Source: Diphasiastrum complanatum
Lineage: Eukaryota > Streptophyta > Lycopodiopsida > Lycopodiales > Lycopodiaceae
Direction of reading: 5' to 3'
Assembly (NCBI GenBank): GCA_029204225.1
Contig: CM055111.1
Location: 6,139,433 to 6,203,432 of the forward strand
Length of the DNA stretch: 64,000 nucleotides
The notes under the pieces were generated by a model. The model ran no database searches, had not been told where the DNA came from, and saw only the letters and a list, made by a program, of their open reading frames with translations. The position numbers and the translations under genes were made by a program. Below, one piece after another: positions 24,901-35,738 of this stretch (within the stretch, counting starts at the first letter, position 1; the number at the start of each line of letters is the position of its first letter).

Positions 24901-27731
24901 AAATCATCATCACTGCACACCATTGGTAGATATCTGTTGCTGGTTTCTCGTAGACTAGGGCTCCTTGGTTACATGCCACCTTATAATCTTTGGTGCCTCG
25001 CAGGTGCCAGAAGTCTAAGACAAGAATGCAATGCTTAGCATTGCAGCATCTTACTGAGTCACAAATAGATGCTGGTACTCTGGACAAAAGTTATAAATCT
25101 GATTTATCGGAGATCTTGTTTTGGAAAAGTCTGCATACATGGGTGTATCCTCAATCACCACTTTCACCTTCTGTTCTCTCTGCTTTGGTTTCTCAGGAGA
25201 GTGGTCCAGGTGAAGAATGTCTACAATCTTACGCAGCCAGATAAGAGAGGATTCCTGATTGTAACTACACTAGTTTAAATTGAGCTTGCTTGCAGAAAAT
25301 GCATGTATGAAGTAACATGATCTTATTCAGATGCTGTTAGTCTTCTCTCCTCATATCGTATAACAGTGAGCATTAGGGACCTCGTTTAGTCTCTTCCTTG
25401 CTTGACTTGTTTGTGTGGTTGTTCAGAAAGACAGTTTTTAGCTCAGCGAAGGCATGCATGGGAAGACGCATTTTGCTCATTGTATCATATGTTTCGAAAT
25501 CAATTGTGCAGCCTCTTCTACCGTAAGGAATTCATTGAAGCTGGTGTTTTGTTCATGAGTTAATGAGATTTGACATGTGTCTGTTCAATTTCTGGAAACT
25601 GGAATTTATGCCCATGCTTGTGTAATGGTAGTCTAAAGTGCTCTCATTACATCTTTGGGCTAATGGAATGACCTATTTTATTGCTTTGATCTGTGCACCG
25701 TAAGGCTTTTATTATTTTGTTGACTCTTCCATGCTTTCAATACTAGGCAGTTTGTGCACAATCCTTTGTTGTACTGTTTGTTGATGGAGATATTTGTGGA
25801 AGAAAGAGGGGTACTTTCAGCGCTTACATGACAAGATCAACAAGAGGCCTTCGAAGACTTCTGCAAGAACAAGTTAGCAACTATTCACTTTGGCAGTCAT
25901 TTATTGTGCATGCTTTTATGTCCTGTGAATAGTAAACCTTGTTCATTCTTTGATATTTTAGGATATACGATTCTCCATGCCACTATGCAAATTTGAACCA
26001 GGAATTGCGACGTATGAGGAGCTGCAGGATTTGAGAGAATTTGAGAGATCTAATCCTGGTCAGGTAGGATTTCAGTACTTTTGGGTTACTTGTCCTATTC
26101 CACTTTCTTGCTTAAAAGTCATAGCAGCTTTCGTGATCCAAGTTAACATTGTTTTGTTGCAACATTATGTTTCTGGTTTCTACAAGCTTGTGTTTGTATG
26201 GCACCCCAAAATCATATTTATGGCATTTTCATTCTGCTTCATGCAATTTGGTTTTTCAGACAAGGATAGTGGACTCGATGGTCACCATTGATAAGAGCCC
26301 AAAGTCTTTGCTCGCTTTTCTTGACAATCAAAATGTTCATCGCCTTTTCAATTTTCTTCTGAATAACAGGTACTTTCCTATTTTGATAGCCTAGGAAGAG
26401 ATTTTATCTGCTTACAAATCAATGGTTATAGCAAATCCTCTATCAGATGTCTTATTGCATGAATGGCTATTGTGGAATAGGTTGATGCTTAATTTTACAA
26501 TTGCTGATTTACCGACTCTCCATGCACCTGTGCCGTTTCATCATGCCTCACTCAGAGTCCCAGAGGTAGATTTATTTACAGCTGTTTATGGACACTGGAC
26601 TTAGTGCTACGCAGTTTGAATTTAGCCATGCAATCATAGAACCTATAATTTTGATCTATTGGCAGGTAAGATGCAAAGAGGTACAGCTTCCAAGTGCCAC
26701 AATGCAGCCAGGCTTCCAACAAAGTAGGAAAAATTCTGCATATGTAGAACCGCATAGTGAAACTTTGATGCAGACTGCTTACTCTTTAGAAATAAAGGAT
26801 GCACAATTGGCACCCTGGGTCGTCTCAAAGCTTTGCACCGTACTCCAGAAATCTCACTGTGCAAATTTCAAGGCAAGGTAGATCTCAGCCAAATAGTCGG
26901 TCTAATTTTCCAACCCTTTGCCAGTGTCAGTTTTATCTATTAGCGTTGATCATTTGGGAAAAGGTCACCAATAACGAAATTGTAATTGAATGTAAATGTT
27001 GTTAGGCGCATGATAATACTCAATTTACTAATTGTATTTAGCAAAGACATACAGTGCAGGCATTGCTATGAAGAGGCTTTAGTTTATCATTTAGTTTTAT
27101 GATTTTAGCATAAGTAAGCAATATCCTGAAAACGTCGTCTGGCGAGTACTGTTAACTGTAGAATCTTTAAAGATGGAAACTGTGTTGAACCTATTATTTG
27201 CATTATTCTTATTTTAGCTAGGAAACTGCAAACTACAGTACGATAGCGCTAAGGAGACACTTGGTTTTTATTTACAGCCTGATGGTTTACAGCCTGATGG
27301 TTTACAGCTATGATATTTATCTGTAGTGATAACCTTGCTATTGAATGCTTGGTCTGTTCAAGGACTTCTTTATTGAACTTAGTAAAAGCCTAGCACATAG
27401 AGCTAATTCTTTAGGCACTGCTGAAACTTTTTGAGAATGTCTTACTTTGTTTTCTCTGAACATATTACCATTGAGATTTTTGTGAAATATGAACATTTTG
27501 AGCTGCATGGCACAATTTTGTTTCTGAGATTTAGATTTTTCTTGCAGTTTTGTGACGGACGCATTTACTGAAGAGTTGAACATTTCCCAAGTAAAGCTGG
27601 AGATGGACACGCATTTACCATCAATTAGTAAAATTGCATTGCAAAATCAAGGAGTTGATGAGGAAGATGTTGTTCATTTGTTAAATGAGAGTTCTTTAAT
27701 CAATCATATTGAAGTCATCTACGACTCGTAG
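12929..27731 (+). CDS. DONSON: DONSON homologue (downstream neighbour of SON), 14 exons
   Basis: Joining 12929-13054, 13149-13216, 13494-13635, 13747-13844, 13964-14135, 14265-14485, 25004-25209, 25427-25522, 25751-25872, 25962-26063, 26260-26369, 26481-26565, 26666-26877 and 27548-27731 gives 1944 bases, 647 residues plus TAG, with every phase matching. Conserved blocks seen: GKRKTPSEL then EQLKRARI (residues 34-50), [73 protein letters not shown] and a C-terminal [17 protein letters not shown]. These match plant DONSON proteins, nuclear replisome factors that in animals help load the CMG helicase and protect forks. Splicing of exon 2 (donor at 13217) is the least certain junction. Intron 6 is 10.5 kb because a chromovirus sits inside it; the exons on both sides are intact and in phase (FNW|CQKSK). 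Upstream there is an E2F site. Confidence 0.9.
14685..15088 (+). repeat. 5' LTR of the chromovirus
   Basis: 404 bp, beginning TGTTATGGCCATTGG and ending TTGATCCTAATA. The partner at 21701-22097 is 397 bp. By eye they differ at about eight substitutions, mostly C/T and G/A transitions, plus indels of 2, 8 and 3 bases. The non-canonical TG...TA ends are supported by both copies and by the flanking CTTTT duplication. Confidence 0.92.
15090..15101 (+). other. Primer binding site, initiator tRNA-Met type
   Basis: TGGTATCAGAGC lies one base after the 5' LTR. It is the standard plant retrotransposon sequence complementary to the 3' end of initiator tRNA-Met, which primes minus-strand cDNA synthesis. 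Confidence 0.9.
15572..16540 (+). pseudogene. Chromovirus gag (capsid) remnant
   Basis: An ATG at 15572 opens [18 protein letters not shown], followed by a TAG at about 15654, a coiled-coil-like Glu-rich frame (15705-15950, with [20 protein letters not shown]), and the capsid core [30 protein letters not shown] (stop TGA), then [17 protein letters not shown] and the [16 protein letters not shown] segment. Stops at about 15949, 15955 and 16199 break it into pieces. Capsid would package the RNA. Confidence 0.85.
16521..17609 (+). pseudogene. Chromovirus zinc knuckle and protease, copy 1
   Basis: The nucleocapsid CCHC knuckle reads [14 protein letters not shown] (C-x2-C-x4-H-x4-C), with Arg where copy 2 has Gly. 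The protease motif reads [19 protein letters not shown], with Asp-Asp-Gly where retropepsins usually have Asp-Ser/Thr-Gly; both copies share this. The LGREWLFML motif follows. The frame ends in TGA at 17457-17459; the next block reads [19 protein letters not shown] in another frame, leading to [10 protein letters not shown]. Confidence 0.85.
17610..17803 (+). other. Non-coding insertion between protease and RT
   Basis: In related elements PPYRLSP runs directly into the linker before [13 protein letters not shown]. Here about 190 bp of AT-rich sequence with stops in the coding frame interrupts that point. The same insertion is present in the duplicated copy at about 21105-21297, so it predates the duplication. 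I found no obvious inverted termini. Confidence 0.6.
17804..18987 (+). pseudogene. Chromovirus reverse transcriptase and RNase H
   Basis: An uninterrupted frame contains all RT blocks: [66 protein letters not shown] and the catalytic [11 protein letters not shown], then [10 protein letters not shown]. RNase H follows with [34 protein letters not shown] and ADALS. The frame ends with TGA (18985-18987) where homologues have Arg (ADALSR), consistent with CGA to TGA. Apart from that stop and the lost upstream frame it is well preserved. Confidence 0.9.
18988..20595 (+). pseudogene. Integrase fused in frame to a second zinc knuckle-protease
   Basis: A single 535-codon frame. The first 330 residues are integrase: the HHCC finger ([17 protein letters not shown] and RCTTCQAIK), then the core with [19 protein letters not shown] and [13 protein letters not shown] supplying Asp, Asp, Glu. 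At about 19950 the family sequence after [11 protein letters not shown] stops. A short GGGAAGATACC-like stretch leads into the duplicated segment at 19990, giving [11 protein letters not shown], the [14 protein letters not shown] knuckle and [11 protein letters not shown] protease. The integrase C-terminal region (GPY/F-like part) is missing. TAA at 20593-20595 closes the frame. Confidence 0.9.
19990..21367 (+). repeat. Internal duplication of 16521-17874
   Basis: The segment beginning GGTAAAAGAGTAATAGAAG and ending GGGCTGCGCCCATT repeats 16521-17874 with only scattered differences. It spans zinc knuckle, protease, the non-coding insertion and the first RT codons. Copy 2 keeps a canonical Gly in the knuckle. 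Such a copy is what template switching during reverse transcription would produce. Confidence 0.92.
21368..21690 (+). pseudogene. Chromodomain end of the chromovirus pol
   Basis: After the duplicated segment the frame at 21430-21690 reads [35 protein letters not shown] and FEDESSF. The aromatic-rich VKWK...EEATWE pattern is the retroelement chromodomain, thought to steer integration to marked chromatin. A TAG ends it just before the polypurine tract. Confidence 0.88.
21689..21700 (+). other. Polypurine tract
   Basis: GGGGGAGGAGA directly abuts the 3' LTR (TGTTAT at 21701). This is the expected primer site for plus-strand DNA synthesis. Confidence 0.85.
21701..22097 (+). repeat. 3' LTR of the chromovirus
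   Basis: 397 bp, a near copy of 14685-15088, ending CCTAATA and followed by the target duplication CTTTT. It lacks an 8-bp stretch (ACTGTGCA region) present in the 5' LTR and carries three extra bases near its end. Confidence 0.92.
22103..25003. other. Remainder of DONSON intron 6
   Basis: No coding feature is supported. There is a short CA/CT microsatellite at about 22453-22515. The rest is AT-rich intron sequence ending at the acceptor CTCGCAG before exon 7. Confidence 0.6.
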
Positions 27732-29214
27732 TTTGGAACTTTGAAGTTGTCAGGGTAACCAGGTTACATGTTGATTGCAATAGCATGCTTCTTTTATTTT
27801 AGCTTTACTAGAAAGACAGAGATGAGTCGAGAATTATTTTCATCTCTGGCATGGTATATGAATATCATGACACTAGGGTTTGTCCTATTGGTAACTTATT
27901 AAGCAACTTTCATGCGAGTGTAAAGATATTATGATCAAGCAAGGATCAATAATATCTTCTGCAAGATTTCAAGAAAAAATATACCTTCTGCAAGATTTCA
28001 AGGAAAAACATAAGATACGTTGTTGCAGACAGCAACATCACCTCTCTGAGATCCCCCTTGATGAAGCTCAATGACGTCTCTACCAAATGAGTATGTATTC
28101 AAGAGTAACTACACTCAACCTAGGGGTTTTCAGTCTCTGATTAGGGTTGTGTCTCCAGCTGCAGAGTTTGCTTTCTGGAAATTAACATGGGTCCTTGACT
28201 CTATAGTGGCCGAATTGGGCTGACAACAATTTGTATTGTTTTAGGTATTCCAAATGTAATTAGCAAGCCCTGAGTATGAAAGCGACTGACGGAGCTAGAA
28301 ACTTGAATCGCATGTACTCAATTCTCTTTACTAACAAATATATTTCTGACAATGTTTGCTGTCTTTACAAAATTGGTAGCAATGATGCTATTCATCAGAA
28401 AACTGGAATGCCTAGAAGGATTAGAAGCTCCCCGCACAGGAGAGAATCTGATGTAAGTTGACATTCATACAAAAATTCATCTTAAATGGGATAAATAAAA
28501 CATCTGCAGAAAATGAACATATAGAAGCTAAACAAAGGCCATTAAAATGTCACTGTAATGGCTATACTGGTACAGAAAGATGGTGGACAAATGTTGAACT
28601 CATAATATAATAAATCTTGAATGAAGTTGAAAATTTGTCTAAAGGTGGCTCAAATATTAGATAAAACATGGGCTGGTCCTTGCAAAATAACAAGCATTAG
28701 GCATGAAAGTAAGGACACGAGTTCTTAAAAACTTTTGCAATCTGCTTGAAGGAATCAGAAACTTAGCAGCTTTCTAATGTTTTGAATGGATTGAAGAAAT
28801 AGAGTAGAATAGTTTGAATTAAATGACTCAATTATTGTGAGATGACAATATATTTAGATTGGCCATGCTTGTGGTCGAGACGTGTGAGATGATGCTCAGA
28901 GTGGGCGATTGATGATTGAAGGCAATGGACGGTGGGCGGCTAACAATTTGGGTTACGGTTGATGGTTTGGGTCGAAGGTTAGTGGTTTGGGTCAAAAGTT
29001 GTCAGTAACAATTAGCCAAAATTTTGCGTGGCGGTCAATGGTTTGGGTGGATGGCCAATGATCGTATAAATATGGTGCGGATTTAGGTGGCCGCTGACAA
29101 TCTGAGCAAGGATTTGGATGGTGGCCAATCTCGCACATCTCGCATCTTGAATATTTAACATATTTCACACATCTCGGCCATAGTAGGGGTCAAAATTTAA
29201 CCATGTTCAACAAT
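27732..29214. other. Intergenic region downstream of DONSON
   Basis: No gene recognised. At about 27954-28010 the word TTCTGCAAGATTTCAAG is repeated in tandem. At about 28905-29070 the sequence is G-rich with repeated GGTTTGGGT words (four or five copies), a degenerate local repeat rather than telomeric DNA. Confidence 0.5.
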
Positions 29215-29640
29215 AGTATTCGATCTTTTGAAAGTATTCCAGTCTTTGGAAAAATTGAGTCTTCTGAAAACTCGAGTCATTGAAAAAGAAAATCGAGTCA
29301 TTGAAAAAATAAATCGAGTCAAGTCTTTGAAAAATTTTGAGTCTTCAGAAAATTTCGAGTCTTTGGAAAAAAATTGAGTCTTTGGAAAAAATTTGAGTCA
29401 ACGTTCGAGTCTTGGAAAAATTTGATCCTTCGCAAAAATTTGAGTTTTCGGAAAACTTCGAGTGTTCGAAAAAATTTGATCCGTTGGGAAAATTCGAGTC
29501 TTTGAAAAATTTTGAGTCTTTGGAAAAATTTTGAGTTTTCGGAAAAAAAAAATCGAGTCTTCGAAAAAATTCGATCCATTGGAAAAATTCGAGTCTTTGA
29601 AAAAATTCGATCCTTTAAAAAAAATTTGATAAACCCAAAT
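29215..29640 (+). repeat. Degenerate minisatellite (TCGAGTCTTTGGAAAAATT type)
   Basis: About twenty imperfect units alternate TCGAGTCTT(T/C)GG and AAAAATT, with a variant TTCGATCC(T/G)TTGG. Unit length is roughly 19-22 bp. The apparent 86-codon minus-strand ORF here, rich in Phe, Lys and Arg, is only a translation of the repeat. Confidence 0.8.
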
Positions 29641-31231
29641 AAAAAAAAATTTGAAATATATAAAAATGAATCAACTACTTAGGATTTTGTGTTTCACCAA
29701 AATAAATGCTCCAGGGTAAAATAGATTAGAATGGACGACTTGAAAAGTCACATTTTGGCTTTCCAACAAATTTCCAACATTTTTGCTTCCCAACAAATTT
29801 CCAACAAACGGCAATGCAAAATCCCATAGCATTTGTTTTGTTTTGTGAACGTTGTGTGACTTCAATAAATTTCTTAAAGCCTTGTTAATTTGGCACACCA
29901 ACGTTCAAAAGGTCTCCAGTTCTTGGAAATATCCAACCTCTTGGAATCTGAATGCTATCTCTGTGATCGAAGTGGGGATAGGAGCTCCTTCAGAATCAAG
30001 TCTTGGCCTGAACAACACATTCAAAATCAAGTTTTGGGCTAAACGACGTAGTAGAAAGGGCTCGTGAAAGGAAAGATGTTCTCACTCTGTCTCGAAGCTC
30101 GCAGTCCTGCGGGCAGGAAATGTTTGAAATGGACAACCAAGAGTGGTCATCAGCCACCTCAGACAGTTCATTACTATGGATGAAAACACACTTCTTTGAG
30201 GTGGATAAACAAGTTCAGACGTTCTCTTTCCACGTGGAACATTCGCAACTGTGTGTGGTACCATTGGGCATCTCGTTCGATGAAGGGTGGGTTTCAGATA
30301 TGCAAAGGTGGAAGTAGTTTATACTCTCGTTCTCGTAGTGAAAGAATCACCCACAATGCTTCAAGGAATAAATAAGAGAGTGAAGAATAACGCATCACCA
30401 CAAATATTTAAAAATTTATTTTGAAAGCTTAATGTTGACAACAGATCAATAACCCTTTTTAAAACAAAGTAAACTATGTGGGGAGCACTTAAGCTCAGTT
30501 TTTTAAATAAGTGGCTGGAATGTTTTAAGTACAATCAGCTCCTCCTTGAACACGAATTAAAACCAGAAAAAGCTTTAATAGCCACAGTGGATGTGCATAA
30601 TTATTTGCAATTTCAGAAGCGATGCACATTCTAATGACTTCAAAGCTGTCCTGCCATGTTTACTATTTGGTTTACCTAGTCTCAAAGCCATAGTTGGCTT
30701 GTGATTATCAACACCATAGAAGGCTACAGCCCTCGCTGGGTTGGGGGCATAAAGAAAGCACACCAATGCATTTGCAGTTTTTTTGAACAACATTATGTTG
30801 CAGTCTTTTTAAACACCATTATGTTGCAGTCTATTCCAGGCAATGCTGAGAAGCATCGTGTGTCATAAGATTAGAACACAAAATCATTCTAGCTGATGAG
30901 TTCTGAAGTGATTTTCAAGTCCATTTTGGGAGAATATAGGGATATTATTAGTGACTAACAACAATGTATATCTGTCTTAATTTGATTGTTGCGAAGGCTT
31001 ATTAAAACCAAAAGCGCCAATAGATGTAAAAGGGATCACATGATTTTGTTTGAGCTTTGTGAACATAAATTATCTACAATTTTGTCATTTGCAATAAAGA
31101 GACAAAAACATTACCATGTTCATTCACGACGCGTTTGTGATCACTTTCACTTTTTTATTTGAAGACAAAAATCAACGTCCTCTCATCCAAAATATGTTTA
31201 TGAATTACGAAGAAATTTCTATAACAGTTTT
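29641..31231. other. No recognised gene
   Basis: Short ORFs on both strands have no family signature. At about 30775-30835 the phrase ACATTATGTTGCAGTCT occurs twice in tandem. Confidence 0.5.
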
Positions 31232-32113
31232 CTATTCCTTAGCATAAAGATAGTGGAAACTGGATTTCAGACAGAATTCACAACTTGACTTGACTGTGAA
31301 GTCGACCAGCGGAAAACTGATGAAATAATCGGTTCTATGCTTGGCAAGCATAGAAACCGCAGTTTTGTAGGGCTCTTCAAATTTTCCTGACACATATTCA
31401 TGAGTCTCTTTCCCTTGAGTTCTTTCACTGGGTCTTATAGCCACAAGGGTTGCCCCTTTCAAACCTGTTCCATCAGGGAGTTCCAGATGAGGTGCGTACC
31501 ATAATTTCATGTTCATAGTAGGAACCTAGGTTCTATTTAAAGATGCTGAAGCTGCCAAGGGCTTATCTCTAAACTCTTGCAATTGATCTTTTCCCATGCG
31601 TAGCGTTCCTTGCCCGTCGACATCTGTAATCACAAGACTCTCAAGTGTGGAATGATCAGAAATAATTTGCTGTAGTAGATAATGTCTTGCAGATGAACTT
31701 AATGAACTTATTGTCCAAACAACTCGGAGCTTCAAACTACCATCAGTATAAAAGGACTCTGGGATGCTACCATTGTCGACTTGCGAATTCGAAGATTCTA
31801 TTTCACTGGATTCCATAAACTCGCAGGCTCCCTCTGATTGGGCTTGCGCATAAGCTTCCTTTCCCCTGCTCACCCCTTGGCCTTCAATATTCACTTTTGC
31901 AACAGAGGCTCCTAGAATAACACAGCTTTCCAAAGTGCTCCCAAATTTTGCTTTCCATTTCAGGAGGAGTTCTTCCTCTATCCCAAGCTCTCCTCTAGGC
32001 AGCTCAATTCTCAAGTTCTGGACTTCCTTGAAGTTTTTCACAACGTCCCCAGGTGAATGATGAGAAATTTCTGCCGGCTTGGTTTTCTTCGGTCCCAGCA
32101 TATGCTCATCCAT
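31232..32113 (-). pseudogene. AUF1-like F-box protein pseudogene, 5'-truncated
   Basis: The minus strand reads one frame from 32113 to 31232 interrupted by a single TAG at 31526-31528. The 195 residues before it include VKNFKEVQNLRIELPRGELG, LKWKAKFGSTLESCVILGAS and FRDKPLAASASLNRT; after the stop come VPTMNMKLWYAPHLELPDGT, LKGATLVAIRPSE and KFEEPYKTAVSMLAKHRT. These match the C-terminal two-thirds of plant F-box proteins of the AUF1 group (E3 ligase substrate adaptors, linked to auxin and cytokinin responses). The F-box itself and the N-terminal third are missing, and a TGA lies in frame just upstream of 32113. No intron is needed. Truncation plus nonsense codon argue for a pseudogene. Confidence 0.85.
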
Positions 32114-33210
32114 ATTTTGTCAGGGCTGGTCTACTCGGTACATCCTCTATGCAGCGTTTGTGCTTGCAGCTTTTTCGAGTCAGCAAACAAAACCGAACTC
32201 AACCTTTTCAATAGGTGTTCGAACTTTTAGCGAGGTCTGGTATTCAAATGGACATCCGAGGAAGGCATTTCTTCCTTCATCTTCATCCATCGACGATCGT
32301 CCTTCCTTCTTTCAGCAATGCAGACAGACAGCGTATTGAAAGATCGCAATTGCAAGTCAGCAATTGTAGGATAATGAATAGTTTGAAGGCTTGAAGAAAG
32401 AGATCCAGAAAGACCTACAGAATTGAAGTAACCGGAAGAGACTTACGATTAGACGACCCACCTCGTTACCTGTTCATCAAAAAAACTGGGGAAGTTCGCC
32501 GTAGACATCGCTTCATGATATTCGTACGCATAAATACGGAAGTTCCATATACAACCATAGCATTTCGCATTGTGTTTACCCCTCGGAGGCATCAGATGAT
32601 GAAAGCACGACATGTACAATAGCGTTATTTTCCTCCACTGGTCTGTTCCCATATACACAATAGGAAATGATACTAAATAAATGGAATACCATTCTGACAA
32701 CAAGTGTGACATTTGTTATATTGCCAAAGAAGAGATCCCTGTCTGCCCCTTGTTGCCACACCCCTTCCTCGCGAGAGAGAGAGAGGGGAGAGGAGAGGAG
32801 AGGAGGAGGAGGATGATTTTTCACTATGGAGAATGGAGGGCGGGGTGCACCATCGACGGAGGAAGGAGGAAGGAGGGCGGGGGGCGGGGGCGGATTTTTG
32901 AAATCTAGAGGTGTGCGTGTGCGTGTGTGCGTGTGTGTGTTTGTTAGTTGGCCAATATGCATAAATGCATGGGAGGAGGGCCATGCATTCTCCTCCCCAT
33001 ACATGCATTTCTTTTTTTAAATTTTTAGTTTAAAAAATGTGTATGAGCAGCATATGTGGGAGGCACTGGAGGGGCAACAACAAGAATAAGAGACGGAAAC
33101 TGTTGGCTGTCATCCGGGTGGAAAGGGAAGGAGGAAGGGATCACCTCAACATCCTCGAATGCCTTGTCACCAACATCCTGGGCCTGCTCGGGTGGCGGAG
33201 AGTCTAGGAG
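32114..33210. other. Low-complexity GA- and GT-rich stretch, no gene
   Basis: 32780-32900 is GAGAG/GGAGG-rich and 32908-32940 is a GTGTGCGTGTG run. Long overlapping ORFs on both strands arise from this bias and have no conserved content. Confidence 0.55.
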
Positions 33211-33393
33211 GAAATCATAAACTGGGGGCGTGCGAGCAATAGATGTCGGTGGAACCGTAGTGGCAACTGTCGGACGCGAGGGGACGGGTCCCCACCAGAA
33301 TGGGTGCAGATGATGGTGCGTGTGGTGGAACTGCCTGAGGGGGATGAGGAGCAGTGGGCCGAGATGAGGATGCACACTCTCTCCTCGTGCATA

Positions 33394-33744
33394 CTAGCCA
33401 AGCAGACAACAACTCGGGGTCAACCACATAATGAGTTGTGCAGAACCTGAGAACGTCCTCCGAAATGCTATTCTCCCTGCCACAAGACGTGGCCAGTAGG
33501 TGTGTAGTAATTGCTGCCTGCTGACCGGGACGGACATGCTGACACAAGGGACAACATTTATGGAGGCACCATTTTTGGCACGTGCACCGAGCAGGTGGCC
33601 TTTAAGGCGAGTGAGGGTCGCAATGAACTCGACCAGGCAATACCGGCAACGCACGACCTTTGCACCGGTCTTGTTGGACTTGTCAGCAACCCTCTTGACA
33701 ACGTCCACCTGCCCCCACAAATCGGCAAGGTCGGATTGCACCAT
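33394..33744 (-). pseudogene. BED-type zinc-finger remnant (hAT transposase N-terminus)
   Basis: A 116-codon minus-strand frame contains VVRCRYCLVEFIATLTRLKG, then HLLGARAKNGASINVVPC. The C-x2-C, then H and C spacing is that of plant BED zinc fingers, which bind DNA at the start of hAT-family transposases and their domesticated relatives. No hAT catalytic region or dimerisation domain follows in any frame that I can read, and the overlapping frame at 33215-33547 is not convincing. I call it a truncated hAT relic with moderate confidence. Confidence 0.5.
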
Positions 33745-35081
33745 TGTGATGGAGGAAACTATTCTGAATGCGATAGGAGGCGGAAAGCTAGAAAAAAATC
33801 AGCAACAACACTGGAAAGGAATGCTGAAAACGGGTTGTGATCTTGTGGAAACGGAACGTAGGCGGGCGTGGAAGATAAGGCAGCAGCAGGGGCGGAAGGC
33901 AACTAATCAAAATCAAGCACAGGGCACAGACAACAGCTAAGACAGGGAGGACAACGAAGTGAGAGAGAGAGAGATGAAGTGAGAGGAGGGGGGATAGGTT
34001 AAAAAAAATTAAATATTAAATAATAAAAAATATTATTATATTGTGGTACCATGGCACCAGTATGGTGCTGCGATACCGGTACCCGTGGTACCCGATACCG
34101 CATAAATGATTAATGTTTTATGTTGGATATTGTATATAAACCATAGTTGTAGCGAATCGCAATTCTGGGGGTATAGAAATTTGCGGATCGCGATTTTCTG
34201 CCCATAATCGTCAAGGAAAACAATATTTATTTTACTTTTCAAAAAAAATATTGGACTTGAAATGAACATTTCCAAGTTCATTTTAGGTCCAATTTTTCTT
34301 CTTCTGAAAATACTGAAATTAGACCTAAAACTACTGTAATCGTAATTGTTTGTTTTTCCTCTTTCTACTGATACCCATATTGCCTGGTTAAAAAAAAAAT
34401 TGTGATTATGGGCAAATTTGTGTTTTTTTTACAATGATTCTAGAATCGGAATTCGAATTCGAATCGTTGGTGCATCTATGATATAAACCTAAGGAAGCGG
34501 GACCCGGACGCGAACGCCTCAGAGGTGCGTCCGAATCCGGACGCCTCCGACATTTAAATTGTTTTTTCTTTCAAAGGCCCCTCCCCTCACGGTCACACAT
34601 CCCCAAAATGAAATAAAAACAATTTTCCTTCCCTTACCCCCCCCGAAATTAATTATCAGAGAGTGTCTGGCACATACTTGCCCCCTCCTGAAATCGGACA
34701 TGAAAGAGCAAACTATTTATATTTTTGATCGCAAAACTCTATCTCGTGCTCTCGCTATCTCTCTCTCTCTCTCTGGCGGATCTATGAGAGATATATATAT
34801 AATAAACGATGCGCTCCCCGGATGAACTTCAACAGCTTACTAATTACTAAGCAAAACAATGTCATTCACCACAGGGAACTACAAGACCTACACAATACTG
34901 TCTTATCTGATGAGATCGGTTTAGGGTTTCGGGATGAACTCCAACAACTCCTCTGAAAGAAAACATGAATTCTGTCATGGCTGCAGCCGAACAGAATGAG
35001 ATGAGATCTATCATACTTCAGACTTATGGAAGAGCTCGAACTTTCTTCCTGACTACCTGAAGGCTTGTACTCATCATCATC

Positions 35082-35520
35082 ATCAGAATCTTGCTCAACA
35101 ATATATTTGATATCCTTCTTTTGGCTGTTTTTGGAGATGTTAAGAATTGAGTTGTGTAATATAAGTGACAAAATTTTTCTCAGTACATGTGCTGGATTAT
35201 GCACATGTACGGAAGCTGCTTGGCTGACTCCTCGCCCGTTTCAGGTGCATTGTTTTGTCGCTCTCGCTCTGCCTCCTGGTTAGCCCGACGCATGGTCACC
35301 CTTTCCTTGACCATGATGAGCTGTCGTCGTGTGAAGTTCACCCCACTCTGGTCATCCAAATCCACCTCGACAGCTGGGGCGGGGGGCTCCGGCTCCGGGT
35401 GTCTCTGCCGAGTCTGTCGAAGCATCTCTACAATGTCTTCCTCTTGCTTCCGATGTCGTTCGTTGTGCCTGCGGACATCTTCCAATGGCTTCTCCCTTTG
35501 CACACAAAGAAGCCCGTCAA
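35082..35520 (-). CDS. Possible exon pair of an unrecognised protein
   Basis: The minus-strand frame ending near 35212 encodes a Glu/Arg/Gln-rich stretch: LEDVRRHNERHRKQEEDIVE, then VDLDDQSGVNFTRRQLIMV and NAPETGEESAKQLP. A good donor (CTTCC|GTACATG) follows at about 35212, and an acceptor (AAACAG) near 35127 could join it to KKDIKYIVEQDSDDDDEYK and a Ser-rich tail. The upstream part dissolves into CT microsatellite. I recognise no family. It could be a gene fragment carried within a mobile element. Confidence 0.3.
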
Positions 35521-35568
35521 GCAATATACCACGATTAAAATAAACTATGAACTCTCTCTCTCTCTTCC

Positions 35569-35629
35569 TAAACCATATCTCTCTCTCTCTCTCTGTTTCT
35601 CTGTCTCCCTCCCTAAACACGAAAGCATA

Positions 35630-35678
<49 letters not shown>

Positions 35679-35695
35679 AAATCCGGAAGCATATA

Positions 35696-35736
<41 letters not shown>
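35569..35736. repeat. Compound CT microsatellite
   Basis: Three blocks of (CT)n, the longest at 35633-35674 and 35701-35736, are separated by similar 25-bp spacers of the form CCCTAAA..GAAGCATAT. The spacers make it a higher-order repeat. ORFs of Glu-Arg or Leu-Ser repeats here are artefacts. Confidence 0.9.

Positions 35737-35738
<2 letters not shown>

Noticed and set aside
28905-29070. GGTTTGGGT words suggesting telomere-like repeats
   Set aside because: The unit is not TTTAGGG, is degenerate, and is confined to a small local array.
31232-31516. A separate small gene starting at the Met after the TAG in the F-box relic
   Set aside because: The frame is continuous with the upstream 195 residues, and the family sequence runs straight across the stop, so this is one broken gene.
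32576-33020. Overlapping long ORFs on both strands near 32.6-33.0 kb
   Set aside because: They come from GA-rich and GT-rich low-complexity sequence, with Pro/Ser/Arg bias and no motif.
33215-33547. Possible continuation of the hAT transposase after the BED finger
   Set aside because: The frame lacks the conserved hAT blocks and the RW dimerisation motif; only the BED finger is supportable.
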